A stretch of DNA of 64,000 bases from Isoetes taiwanensis (lineage: Eukaryota > Streptophyta > Lycopodiopsida > Isoetales > Isoetaceae): assembly GCA_021234155.1 (NCBI GenBank), contig JAJEKV010000045.1:7239105-7303104 (forward strand), in the 5' to 3' direction. The notes beneath the pieces were generated by a model. That model made no database searches and was not told the DNA's origin. It saw only the letters and a program-made list of their open reading frames with translations. How positions within the stretch are numbered: position 1 is the first letter of the stretch; each line of letters opens with the position of its first letter. The position numbers and the translations under genes are program-made. Below are positions 35,846-48,000 of this stretch, piece by piece.

Positions 35846-36817
35846 GATTCTTTTGGCTGTACTTAAATCCTTTTTTATTTCTTTGTTCCTTAGGTACATA
35901 ACAAATATTAATTACCATGGTGGAGGCCCGCGACTGCTGAGTAAGGTCGAATATCTCCATGTGGCTTATTGGAGTTTCGATGGAAAACGTACAATGGAAC
36001 ACTTCAACACAGCGGCGTGCCAGAACTTTTCGAACGTGTTGGAGTTTCCAGCTGTGTTATAGAAGCTGCAGGACCCTAGTGCACAAGGGAAGAATAGTGA
36101 ATCACTACCAGAAGCCACAGAAGTTGATTAACCATCTTCTGGACATGTTCTCACGTCCAGGAGATTGGGTGCTCGACGCATTTTCTGGCTCTGGTACAAC
36201 TATGGCTTGTGCACTTAAGAAGGGCCGAAATTGTGTAGCTGTTGACATTGATAAGGAGGCTGTACAGTTCATCAAGATGAGACTTTCTGCCTTACCAACT
36301 CTACCAGACGAGAATCAAGAGTTGGGGGCAAAGTCTAATTCTGATTTTGCTAAGATGACATCTTCGGAGATACAGCCTCCTTTTACAAGCTCTTTGGAAG
36401 ACGAAGCTACATTTGCGGAGCTGAAAGAAGTTGCTCTAGCTACAATACCAGAAGCAACCACCAACACAGAAAAGCCTAAGTCACCAGAGAAAGGTGAAAC
36501 GATAGAGACTGATCAAGCTGAGAGCAACAAGAAGAATGAAGAAGATTTTAATTTAGATCTCTGACGGATATATGTTGTGGCTACTGATTGACATCTATTA
36601 TTTATTGCCATTATTGGCCATTATTGATATAACACAAAAACAGTAATGAAAGTATTATTATTATTACTAAATTTGTGTTTTTTGTACATCCACCTCTATA
36701 AAATTACGTACTCATGTCTCAATTCTGCTATTTTCACGTGCTTAACTCCAAAAAACCAAAGTCGTGTCCAAAGAAAACCCCAAAAATAGGGCAAAAAAAA
36801 ATTGATACTCCTGAAAC

Positions 36818-36933
36818 TTTAAACCTCTCTTAAAAAAGCCCAATTTTTGAAGTGACGTGTTTTTTCTAAAGGAATCTTTGAAACGGGAGTGCTGCAGCAC
36901 TCCCGTTTAATTTGCAACAGTGTTATATGAGAA
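36818..36933. repeat. Right terminal inverted repeat of the 8.1-kb transposon
   Basis: It mirrors 28832-28946. The inner blocks are further apart here (43 bases between, against 26 on the left), so indels have built up. Confidence 0.85.
36881..36908. repeat. 28-bp perfect palindrome in the right TIR
   Basis: AAACGGGAGTGCTG is followed directly by its exact reverse complement. The left end has only one half (AAACGGGAGC) at the matching place, so the right end is structurally different. Confidence 0.9.
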
Positions 36934-38445
36934 GGCATATAATGGCTAGGATTCAACTGGCCTTCCAAGCCGTTCTAATTCTATGCTCATTAATATGAGC
37001 AGTGTTAGAAGGGATCATCCACGGGTGGGCAGCCCTGTTTATTGTCATGGCATACCCACAAAACAATGAAGCTTATTATTGGGGGCTTTGAAGGCCAACT
37101 CATATCTTTCTTGATGGCCTCATTCATAGCCCTCGAGTATTATAATGGGCCCTAAGATCGGCCTGGTAGTGCAAATGATCCACAATAGCACCACGCTCTA
37201 GTGCTACTACCCCATGCCAAACATCTCCTATTACAAAACCCAACCATGGCATCATAAAACTTCTAGGAACATCCTGACCAGACAGACATCAATGCCACAC
37301 TAACATCGCTCCCCAATCTTGTCCCAAAGAAGCTCCAGTAGAAGAACCTCCAATCTGAGGCCCTGCAAAAGAACCTCCAATGTGCAAAGAGCTCAGAGAT
37401 AGAGGAACAGGCCTGGCTACTGCCTTAGCTTTCCTAGCAGTCCTTTTTATGTACATTTTGCTACAAATAGAACAAAAACAAAAGGAAGGTCTACTTTAGG
37501 CACAACCGATAGAGCAAAAGATAGATAGTATTTTTACGTCATGCCACAACTGATGGAAGCACAAATAAATTTCCAACTTCGCATGCAAGAAAACAACAAC
37601 AAACAAGGAATTCGACACTGTATCACTATCTGCAGCAATGGGCCATCCCTCAATCATGGAAAAAAAATCTAAAGACTTCTATTTCGAACCTAACATGCCA
37701 CCATCAGCATTTGCGGTATTCCTATACGATTACCATGAAAAACCTTTGAAAATCTTATGTAACAAATGTTAGGACACATTATAAATAGAAATGCAATGGT
37801 TTAGCAATTTGAGGATGGAAATGGGGTGTTTTTTGAATAAGTATTTTTGGGTTGCCCCTAGAGGCGCAAAGCCTCGCTCGTGGAATATCCCTAGAATATG
37901 CCGGAGACTGCTCCAAACTGGTTGTTGGTTGTAAACTGGCGGTTGCCAGTGTTGCTGGGCGGCCGCTGTGCAAACCAGCTAACCAGCACCGTCATTGCGC
38001 AAATCTTTTCTCGGTTGTTCATTTCAGAAATGCACAGGAGCTACTTTCGTCAAGTTTCTATAGCCTTCAAGAATTAGGAGCCATGGATTCGCCATTCGTA
38101 AAGAGTCTTTGATCCCATTTACAAAGGCCTTGGTAACATTATTACTGCATCCATCTTATATGCTTTTCCTAAGATCCCATCCTGGATCTGTATATAGTCA
38201 TTGATACATATAAGTGAATTTCGAAGTCTAAGTGATGGGTATGGAAGAATGGTAGTAAGAATGCGTTAGGTTATACTGCCAAAATATACAAGTTGCTACT
38301 CATCATGTCAATTGGAGTCCAACCTCTAGAAATGGATCTCGTTTATGTGTTTTAGTGAATAATTTTCATTTTCATGGTTACTACTCTTCTGCTTATGTTT
38401 GTCGTAATTCTGACCTAAGTACAGGTATTTTATGTTGTTCTCCAG
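36934..38445. other. Intergenic sequence right of the transposon
   Basis: No gene is recognised. Open frames at 37779-38112 look random. The sequence just before 38446 may be intron or leader of the COV-like relic. Confidence 0.4.
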
Positions 38446-38670
38446 AGCTGGGCAACAAAAAAGTTCATGAGTGAATGGTATGTGGTTCCCTTTGATATCT
38501 TCGTTTATCTTCTTTTGGATTCCTTTCCAAGTCTTATTTTAGTTTGCTTCGCATGTGCAGTGTAATACTTCTCCCAATCGCCATAGCATTTTATGTGACA
38601 TGGTGGTTTATTCAATTCGTTGATGGGTTTTTTAGGCCTGTTTATGCAAGACTTGGGATCATCTTTTTTG
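38446..38670 (+). pseudogene. COV/LIKE-COV (DUF502) membrane-protein exon pair
   Basis: An exon at 38446-38477 (SWATKKFMSE) splices by GT at 38478 and AG ending 38560 to 38561-38670, giving VILLPIAIAFYVTWWFIQFV, then DGFFRPVYARLGIIFF, followed by a good GTAAGT donor. This is the first transmembrane segment and following signature (WWFIQFVDGFF) of plant CONTINUOUS VASCULAR RING-like proteins, which are Golgi/endomembrane proteins linked to vascular patterning and trafficking. The upstream start and the later exons (second membrane span onward) are not found in the next 2.5 kb, so this is a fragment or a gene split by insertions. Confidence 0.7.
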
Positions 38671-41111
38671 GTAAGTTGCATAAGAGCTCCATTCATGTTT
38701 GCTACTCTTTTATTGTTTAGTCACATTTATAAGCCTTTTAACTTGAAGTGTTGGGTTGGCTGTTCCTTAATATAGCTTCATCTTCCACCATGTTTTAATC
38801 TCATAGTTCAGATTGCTTGAAGTGTTGAATTGGTTGTTTCTTAATATAGTTTTGCATTCTTGTCTGCTTCGTCTTTAACCATGTTTCTAATACTATCATT
38901 CAAAATCTTCTAGAACTTCACATAATAAGTGGAGGCTAAGGTAAGAAAAATGATTTTGTGTTCCCTTCTAAGGAAACCATCAGTCAGAACATAATTTGGC
39001 CTGCTAGATGGCCATGCTGTACCGTTGGAGCTCTATAGCTGGATTATAGAGTTTTGATGATTTATTTATTTTATTCAGCTTCATGATAATCTTTTCTCAG
39101 AAGTAAATTGGACACGCCCGGCTTTGTCCTTTCTTGATTATCCTGTTGGCTTGATCTAAAAGCGATATATTTTTGTCTGCCCTGTGTGTTTTGGCTGATA
39201 TGATTTTCTTATTCTGTAGCCCTTACGTGGAACAACTTCGTGCAGCCCCTACGTGGAACAACATTCGTGCAATGGATAGAATATGGAAGACTGCTGCAAA
39301 CAAAATAGGGTGGCACGAAGTCTGAGGAGTATGAGGCATTGGAAAAGACCTTGGCCCAGACTATCATCCAAGATAAGAAACCAAGGCCCACAAAGACAGG
39401 AAAAAAAAAGTGGGGAGGAAGCTGGAGAGACTTCTGAAGCATCTTTCAGAGGCCCTACAGATGCCTACATGATCATCTTCGCTAAGGACAAAGTCTGTGG
39501 CTTTTTTCCAAGCTATGGGTTTGGTTTGGTTTGGTTCCTTTCTCTGCAATGGCCCTAGTGCCCGCCATCAGGTTACGCCAAAGTTTTTATCATCTGCTTC
39601 GAAATTTTTAGAAACCAAGATATAGCATGCTAAATCATGATAGCTCTACAATGAATTTCTGTTACAGAATCCGTAAATGCTACCAGCATTCAGCCTAAGC
39701 ATCTCACACCCATACCATTGGAGTAAAACCCTTCAGGTATTGCTCCAACATGCAGTATCAGCTACCACAACACCGAAATACAACATCAAATTATAGTCCA
39801 GCTCTGTATTGAAATCCCATTTGAGCGTATCTCGTCTAGAGTCTCCAAATCGGCCTAGATTTGTGAGTAAATTGTACTCCTGGCATCTTATATATCTGCA
39901 TGCAAGCATAGTGTATAAAACAACAAGAACAGATAGATGCAGCATATACAGCATTTCACCATCATAAATCGGCTCCCTACTTTTCAAATCTGGATGCTAG
40001 AACTTTTGTTTCCTATGAGTAGAAGAGATCGGCCCCCCTGCTTCAAAAATGTCGAACCTTAGATAAACGTCCTTGGGCACCATTTTTGTACTAGCAAAAA
40101 AATAAAAACGCAACCCTTTACCAAATAACGACCGAAGTTTTTCCAAGTTTTTCCACTATAAGCTATTTTCATTCTAAGAGTATAATCTTAGGACTTTGAC
40201 CAAGTAATCACTAATTGTAATTCCCCTCAAAAAATCTCATCAATAGCATTAATTATAAGCCACTTTGGCACCTCCACGTATAACAACTTATTACAAGAAT
40301 CACTCAAAATATCAAAATTTTAATATTCCAAAAAATTACCCATGACATGCATTTTTACTTTCCAACACTTGCTTCTTTCCATTGCCAAATGCCATCTTAC
40401 ACTTTGAAATCTAGACATAAGTATATGATATAATGTTTGAGAACATGCTAGTCAATATGTATTGTAAATGCTGCCACTCAGATGTTGAACTTGGCTTTGA
40501 GTGCATATGCAAAACATAGACACTGTAACTTTTCTAACATTTATGCCCAAAGGTAGTCAGCCTCATCTAATGGAGTTCATGACTAAAGAAAGCTCCCGAT
40601 GAGAACTTACCATTGAAATGGCATTTTTTCTTAGATTCGTTCGTTTGAATGTAAATTATCATGTAACCATGTCCATTTAAGATCTTCTAAAACACATAGA
40701 GAACTTCCGAGGTGAATTCTGCAATTTGAATTCCATTCTGAGATACACTCTGAGCATTGTGGTTTGAGATCCAGCTAGAGATATTTTTTACCCCAGGTCC
40801 AAGGTGACACAAATTCCCCCGCGGTGCATTTAGAAAAGAGAAATGTTCGCGGCGGCCTTCCATCAATTCCATTCTTACATATTCTATACACAAAGTTTCT
40901 TGTGTGTAGAATATTCTATTTTGAACTTAAACATTGAAATTAGGCATAACTATTGTTGTAGGAAATAAAAATGATGCAGAGGACATATTTACATGATCAA
41001 TAAGCTTCTTCCACCGACACAGGAACTCAAAAGGAACTTGGGGAGGTATCTTTGACTCTGGCCCTCTTTAACACTGTTTGGGACTTAACACATATTCTCC
41101 ATGATGAATTT
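38671..41111. other. Gene-poor interval with a possible exon
   Basis: At about 39225-39440 a duplication (CCCTTACGTGGAACAACTTC, CCCCTACGTGGAACAACATT) precedes a frame reading KSEEYEALEKTLAQTIIQDK...KKKWGG, which is protein-like but unnamed. Nothing else is supported except the hairpin arm at 40831-40858. Confidence 0.4.
40831..40858. repeat. Single arm of the GC hairpin repeat
   Basis: AAAAGAGAAATGTTCGCGGC followed by GGCC matches the left arm of 41112-41362. Confidence 0.65.
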
Positions 41112-41362
41112 GAAAAAGAGAAATGTTCGCGGCGACCAGGCCGCCGCGATAAATTTCTTGTATATTGTAATTGATATAGATGGCATATAGTATCCTATGC
41201 CATAATATTGGAATGTCATGTGAGAGTGCATGTACCTTAGTAGTATGTGTCTTATATCATAATATCGAACATACATTATGTATATCATGTGACATATATC
41301 TGCCTTATAACATACAAGAAATTTATTGCGGCGGCCGGCCGCCGCGAACATTTCTCTTTTTC
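41112..41362. mobile_element. MITE with ~51-bp self-pairing terminal arms
   Basis: The left arm 41112-41163 (GAAAAAGAGAAATGTTCGCG ... ATAAATTTCTTGTAT) and right arm 41312-41362 are reverse complements with only a few differences. Each arm also holds a GC-rich inner palindrome (GCGGCGGCC/GGCCGCCGC). About 150 bp of AT-rich DNA separates them. Confidence 0.85.
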
Positions 41363-41428
41363 AAAACTGCACCGCCGCGAACATTTCTCTTTTTTAAAAC
41401 TGCACCGCCGCGAACATTTCTCTTTTTC
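41363..41428. repeat. 33-bp tandem repeat of the MITE end
   Basis: Two copies of AAAACTGCACCGCCGCGAAC followed by ATTTCTCTTTTT adjoin the MITE right arm, so the end has been duplicated in tandem. Confidence 0.85.
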
Positions 41429-41635
41429 AAAACTGTGCAGTTGGACCCCAGTTAACGTCCAACATTCTTTTCTGCAATGGCCAAGTGATTCTAGATTGAT
41501 GTGAAGCAACTTCGTAAGATCTTATATTCTAACTCTAATTTAGAAATTACAAAGTACAATATTTAGTTTAGTCTTTTAAAAAGTTGGTCAATACTTTTTG
41601 TTATTGAAGGTTCATGTGTTCACAAACATCAAACA

Positions 41636-41851
41636 TCAAGTAGAATTATCAATTTGCAGAACTGAAGATGCCTCATCATCACTAGAATGATATTTTTGCG
41701 AATAATATAAATTACGAAATAAATCCAAAAGGAACTCCAATACAGCATCTCTCGACACAAAGGCTGGTGAGTTACCAAAGGCGCTCATCCACCATCCATA
41801 AAAGTCATCTAGATTTAGCTCAATAATGTAGTCTTTTTTCATCTGTGCCAT
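41636..41851 (-). CDS. Hypothetical short ORF
   Basis: A 71-residue frame (MAQMKKDYIIELNLDDFYGWWMSAF...) has balanced composition and could be an exon. It lies upstream of the coding-free 42-49 kb block. No family is recognised. Confidence 0.25.
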   Translation of the reverse strand: MAQMKKDYIIELNLDDFYGWWMSAFGNSPAFVSRDAVLEFLLDLFRNLYYSQKYHSSDDEASSVLQIDNST

Positions 41852-42442
41852 CTCTGCAAATCAAAATATAATTGCAAATCAACTCAAACGTTCGCTACAA
41901 TTTCACACAACGATAGAATCCACATACGCATTACACCAAGATTAAGGATGAAAGAAAAATGCTAGTTTCATATTAAACAATCCAAGCTTTAGCAATGTAA
42001 CAAAATGGGAGAATATTTACCTTGCATGCAATTCTGGGAAAGGACTCGCAAGAGACACAAAACCGGCCATAGATAGGCTTGTCATTCATCACAGCAGCAG
42101 TATACAATGTTCGGAAGAATAGAGAGGGGTAGCCGACCATAGGAACAATATCGGACTACCCCGTAAAAAGAAATGGGCACAGGCAATATAAAAGGGTAAT
42201 GGCGACAACTTCTCATCGGGATAAAAAACCCCGCCCTTTCGGGTTTTCGAGGAAAACCCTAATGAGAAATGGTCGCCAACAACCTGGAATGTGTTGCCTG
42301 GAAAACCGAAAGAGATGAGTTGATGGCGAACACGAAATATAGCAGGACCCCAGAAGAGGGCGGAAGCCTGCAAGCAACACAAAAACCCCTAAAAAATACC
42401 CGTGAATGGTTAGAGAAAAGCAAACTCATGCCCTCACGCAAA

Positions 42443-42592
42443 GGCGGGAAGGGAGGAAGCAACGAGAATAGAAGAAAAGCAGCTTTGTGAGAAGACGCCG
42501 ATAACCTGGGTCGAAAGAGGAAATAGCCTTATATAGCGGCTCGTCCTTTCCCAGAATGGCGATCCGGATGGCTCTGATCGATGCTATTCTCG
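42443..42592 (+). repeat. Left direct repeat with TATA box
   Basis: About 150 bp, over 85% like 49332-49467 by eye. A TTATATAGC box lies near 42530. Confidence 0.8.
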
Positions 42593-42779
42593 GGAAAGGA
42601 CTCGCAAGAGACACAAAACCGGCCGACTACCAAAGAACTTCCTTAACTATAAGCCGAGGGCGAAAAACCGCAAACAACACAAAGAACTCAAAACACCCAG
42701 AATAAATAGTTAAAAAATTCAACATGAAGCGTAAAAGAGAGCATCACCCCAATAGGGTGGAGAATGCCCGAAGACCCAA

Positions 42780-43000
42780 CCGTGGAAAAACAATTATGTA
42801 GAAAGAAATATGCGTCACCCTCGAGGTGGAAATAAACAGCATCACCCGCAGGTGGAGATAGCATCACCAACGGGTGGAAAACAATTACGTAAAAAGAAAT
42901 ATGCGTCACCCTAGAGGTAGAAATAAACAGCATCGCCCGCAGGTGGAAATAGCATCACCACCATGGTGGAAAAAAGCGTCACCCAACGGGTGGATAATAA
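42780..43000. repeat. Minisatellite of GCATCACC...GGTGG units
   Basis: Units of the form CATCACC, a few bases, GGTGGAAATA recur about seven times, with longer repeats around ATGCGTCACCCTCGAGGTGG. Related units lie at 45322-45363. CACC and GGTG pair, so each unit can form a small hairpin. Confidence 0.7.
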
Positions 43001-44841
43001 TCATGTAAAAAGAAATATGCATTGCAAAATAATGCTAGACAATGTTATCTACAACATCACTAAAGATGATGAATGTCACTATCACGGTGGAAAAAAACAG
43101 CACCACCCAACAAAAAAACGGTCCATAAAAAAACGCGACATCTAGAGAAAGATAAGCATCAATGTAAAACCATAAAAAAGAACATCAAGCACGAAACAAA
43201 CTAAAAGTGGCCATTAAAATGTGCCCAATATAACAGCTTGTACATAACAACGTAAGACACGCCATGTCTAGATAAAGAGAAGCAAAAAAAGGAAAAAATG
43301 ATCCAATAGAAACCCATGTCGCAAAATCCCAATGTGGTGCCAAACGCAATATGCATCATATCCAGATAAAGTTAAATAGCAACACCATGCACAAATTAGA
43401 ATGTGCCCAATACAATACCTTGTGGACAACAACGTAGGACCCCCCATATCTAAATAAAGAGAAGCATAAAAATGAAAGATAATCCAAGTCGAAAAATCTC
43501 AATGCAGTGCCAAACGCAATATGCATCCTATCTAGATAAAGCCAAATAGCAAATATGCCAAAGATATGTAATGAGCATACCAAATAGAAAAAGATTCGCT
43601 ACAAGTGAAAAAACCCTCAATAGACAGCTAGAACCGCCAGGTGTGGAATTGGGTCGCAAAGCACATAGCGGGAGGAGAAGAAAAGGAGCGCCACCACCAT
43701 CCAAGCAATCGGATAGGATGAGGGATGCCGGAGGCGCCGGGATAGTGACGCCGTGCATGCGAACGGCGCAAGCGAACTAAAGAAACCATATGAGCGCGGG
43801 CAAGTGGGTCTCGTTTGGAGTGGCAGGGGGAGAAAGGGAACCAAGGTCCAAAGAGTCTGGTTCAAGCGCGAGGGAAGTTTCGCGATCTGACGACGAAACC
43901 CGCCAGCCGCCGAAGCGAGCCGTGGAGAGAAAAGCTGGGTTGAAGAAGAAGAGTCGAAACCGCCGCTATGGATGGCATCACCAATGACCAAAAAAGGGAG
44001 GAACATTAGAGAACAAAAACAATGAAAAGAAAAGGACGCCGCCACGATGATGAATCGGGCGAAGGGCCCTAGATAGTTGATCGACTTGAATACAAATGCC
44101 TGACCAAGTCCGTGAATAGGGTCATGGGACCGAAGTCCAAGAATGTGGCTATTATCCCTTCCGAAACGATAGGAATGCAAAAATGCATAGACATAAAGAT
44201 CGAACGAGAAACATGGAGATATTGAGTAGAGTCGCACACCACGTAGCGATCGCGAGAGGACGAGGACCGCCAAAGAACCGGTGAGTACCGAACCTCAACA
44301 TGTGGACCCTGCATATCGAGCAAAAACGGAGGAAACGGAAAGAATGATAAAAACTAGGGGCTAAAAGAACATGAAAAGTCGACCATGTCTAATAAAGCAA
44401 CGCTCGAAACTTACACAATGAGTATGTAATATCATATATAGGAGCAAATCTATGCACGCGAAAAATCAGCCTACTATGAATATGACAAAGTGGAGCTAAG
44501 CGAAAAACGAAGAAGCTCCCAAATCCATAAAATTGGTACATTGAACAATACCACCTGTCACCCATGTTCCAGAATAGAAAATATAACTTCATGAAGCAAC
44601 AAATAAGTGCGCTAATCAAGTGAACAAAAGAACCAACAAACACTAGAGCTCCCCGATGACCATGCCAAAAAAGAAGAAAAAATCTTAAACACAACCCCCA
44701 AATATTCAAAACCCAGTATCGGACCAAACCAAATATAGAATATACATATAAGAAATTTAGCCACAAAGAAGAAAGAGGTGAAAAATATGTCACAAAATAC
44801 TTGAATGGAAATGTAAGAACCACAAGAGGAGGGAGGGGAGG

Positions 44842-45006
<165 letters not shown>

Positions 45007-48000
45007 TCCAAGCTGAGTTGGTTCACGGCTAACGAGCTTAAATGGAGCGCAACAATAAAATGAGGCTTAACCGCGATAAACTATAAGCCCAAATTACACC
45101 TAAAAAAACCTGTGGGTCGAGCCTGCACCTGAGCACGAAGCGGGGTGAGATTTAAGAGGAGCCAATGACCAAGCGCGAGAAGAAATGGAACATGTAGAAT
45201 GCACCCACGAAGCGATTATTACGAGAACAAGAACGCGCATAATGGCGGCGGCAAACTGCAAAACGACAAGCACTCAAAAAAAGGTGAGCGATTAGAAACG
45301 ATTCCGGAAAAAAGAGAGGACAGCATCACCCAGGGGGTGGAGAAAAGCATCACCCACCGGGTGGAAGAAAAAACAAGATAAACCACAACAACTATGGGAA
45401 ACCTAGAATGTAGAAGATAATACCACCCGAATAACGTATACCACCTGAGCCAAGTGTAGTGCATCACCCATAAGATACAAACACAGGTGCAAAAGATAAA
45501 ACCCAAACCACCATGGGGAAATCCTAAACACAGAAAAGAATGCCACATATAACCACATGGGAACCACAATATAAAAAATAACATACAAAAGAGATACATG
45601 TCGGAGAAATAACACGCAATTGAGGCCATACTGCAACCGACCAAGGAAATGGAATGCATCAATGTAAAAAGGACAAATGCAACCCGGAAGATGGTGGCCA
45701 CAAATCTATAGGCAATAAAAAGATAATAAACGCAGAGACTGCAGCGTAGAATTATGAAAACAAGACAACATCCCAAGTAAACGACCACAAGACGAAAACG
45801 AGGTAAAAAGTGAGCCAGAACATAAACAAGAGAAAAACAGCGCGAGGAGAGCATAGACCCATTTAAATAGTATGGTGCATCAAATCCACGATAAAAACAC
45901 AAGTGCAAAAAAATCCGAAAACGACCATGAAAAAGCCTCAAATTCCAAGGATAATGTCACATATATCAAAACTAGAGGTCCATCAACTTGGAAAAGGCAA
46001 CATACGAAAGAGATAACATGGGAGGGAAAAACCACGGGGCATAAGATAACCTATGTAACCATTACAAAAACCAAAGGATGAAAAGGCCATGATAAGTAAA
46101 ATAGGGAGCATAAGACAAATAGTAACCGATGGAGAAAATATGTTGAAAAGAGGAACAAACGCCAGATAAATGAGATGATCCAATGAATATAGACAACCGT
46201 GGATTTAAGCATGAATAACGGAGCCATGGTGCCAAGAAGGAGGAAATGTAGAGGATGACTTAGCAACTTCATAATAGAGAAAGAAATTGAATGTCCCAAG
46301 TGTGAAGATGACATATGACCGCTAAGAATAATGAATGAATGTATATGAGCCGATGGATTGAACTCCAGGTTGTGCAAAAATGAAAAGAATATATCACCCT
46401 TGAACTTGGGAATATACAAAGAAAAAATAAGAAACATAAGTTAGCAAGAACGTCGAACATGACCAATTCAAAGCTAAAGCAACAAATCAACATGACTAAA
46501 CCCTGATGTAGATGATAATAAGGCCCCTTACATCACAAAATAAAAACAACAACTTGAATGGACAACACCATGGTGTAGAAGGTAATAAGGCACGAACCCA
46601 ATCAAACTCAAATACATCGATATAGGAACCTGATTGAAAATATAAAGAAAGTGCGAAAAAACTTGCCTGTGCAAAAACACGGTAACAAGCGGTGACTTAA
46701 TAGCCGCCAAAGATGTAAAGCCGAGTCAGCGAAAGCGATACCGGCATGCATAGTGAGGAGATACCTAGTTGAAATGAGTCACCAAGAAATAAAACGAAAT
46801 GGATCCGGCCCGGTCTCCGGTCCGTCACATGTGATCCAGCCGAAGTTGAACAATTCCAGTTGTTGCGCCAACCGCAATGCGTGAATAAGCCGCTCCAACA
46901 AGTCGATGCAGATCCCTTGATCGTGAAGAGGTATGGGAGATGAAGCGGCAAGCAGCTAATGGCTGAGGACCTCAAAGATGATCGATAGGGAAACAGGCCA
47001 AGCGAGAAGGTTAGGCAATAGGCAAATTGATTTAGGAACTAGAACAGAGGGCATAAGAGAGAAACGAGATGGGAAATCGAGCTACCATTGCAAATCCCGA
47101 CTTTCCGCAGATAAGAACAACAACAATAAGAGATTGGATGCCGATCAATCAAGTTTAGTTCAGCTTCCAGATCGAGCCATCACGATCCCAGCAAGATTCC
47201 CGATATGTCCAATTCCTATACGCTTGGGTGATTGCTAACTTAATCGGCTTGTGACTAATTGAACCCAAGGCAGAAACCAAGCACGTACTTTGCATTGAAT
47301 CTAGAACATGAAAGATAAGTGACATTGCAAAGGCATTAAACATAATCTAATTAGAACGATTTACCCATGAATAACTATGATGAAAATAAGTTGAAATGAA
47401 AATATAGCAAAAGAACTGTAAAAAACTCGAGCTGAAGAGGCTACATGCGGTGAAACAACGGCATTTCAACATGGAATGGAAAAAGCCGAAAAAACGATTC
47501 TGCAGGGCTTGATCAAATAAAAATGCAAAATTTCGAGTCCATGATATCAGATTATCAACATAACAATGGGATGGAGTTCAAAGAAAATAACCACCGTGAA
47601 AACAATAACAGAGCCACATAACACCCTAGATAGCAAATGATTATAAGTGCAAATCTTAATAAACCTCATGACAATGGAGCAAATGCAAAAACAAGTAAAT
47701 GTCTGTCATACAATCAACGAGTCCCAACAACAGAAGGCATAGGTAAAAAAACTACAACATGTACCAGACCAAGGAGGACCATAATAGCTAGCCGAAGACA
47801 TCGCGGGTCTAAGCAAAAAGGAAGCTCAAATATAGAAAGAGATAAAATGGCCAGGTTCGAAAGAAGAAGGCGAAACATGTGGGATCGACGGGAAATATGA
47901 GGTTATGGCCAAGAGTCAAGAGGAGATGAAAGTCAAGAGGGCCCAAAATGGGGTGGAATCTAATGAGACTAGAAAGATAAGAAAGTAAAACCAAATAACA

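Larger units (their letters stand above)
33076..36564 (+). pseudogene. ParB-like domain fused to beta-class DNA methyltransferase, disrupted
   Basis: Five exons keep one frame: 33076-34441, 34507-34736, 35090-35228, 35290-35732, 35894-36564; the first exon is probably preceded by a short unseen one. The N-terminal 130 residues (FQTQWFVIRGADGK...FIVVDIAFFRIVS) and a Ser/Lys-rich linker have no named match. Next is a ParB/sulfiredoxin-like segment (VIYLPVTSLRL, HVAPIVVLVD, YVLGGNHSFKARRQL, GLTDEEAKIVANTHN). The last two exons give a methyltransferase with motif IV DLPYGF before motif I DAFSGSGTT, then GRNCVAVDIDKEA; that order defines the beta class of N4-cytosine or N6-adenine DNA methyltransferases. 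Disruptions: TGA 33464, TAG 33620, TAA 33947, TAA 35127, and a net frameshift near 36050-36090 (in-frame TAG 36060). ParB plus methyltransferase pairs are known in phages and bacterial mobile elements. The methyltransferase call is firm; the ParB call is moderate. Confidence 0.8.
28832..36933. mobile_element. 8.1-kb TIR transposon with transposase-like and ParB-methyltransferase genes
   Basis: The ends are inverted repeats: 28832-28865 and 36900-36933 match at 30 of 34 positions (TTCTCATATAACA, three variable bases, then TTGCAWATTAAACGGGAG). Matching blocks continue inward: CAAAGATTCC at 28901 and (inverted) 36871, and GAGGTTTAAA at 28937 and (inverted) 36818. Inside are two divergent genes sharing a palindrome-rich middle: a DUF7869-type protein on the minus strand and a ParB-like/DNA methyltransferase gene on the plus strand. 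No clear target-site duplication is seen, and weak similarity may extend slightly beyond these limits. Both genes carry stops and frameshifts, so this copy is probably immobile. Confidence 0.85.
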
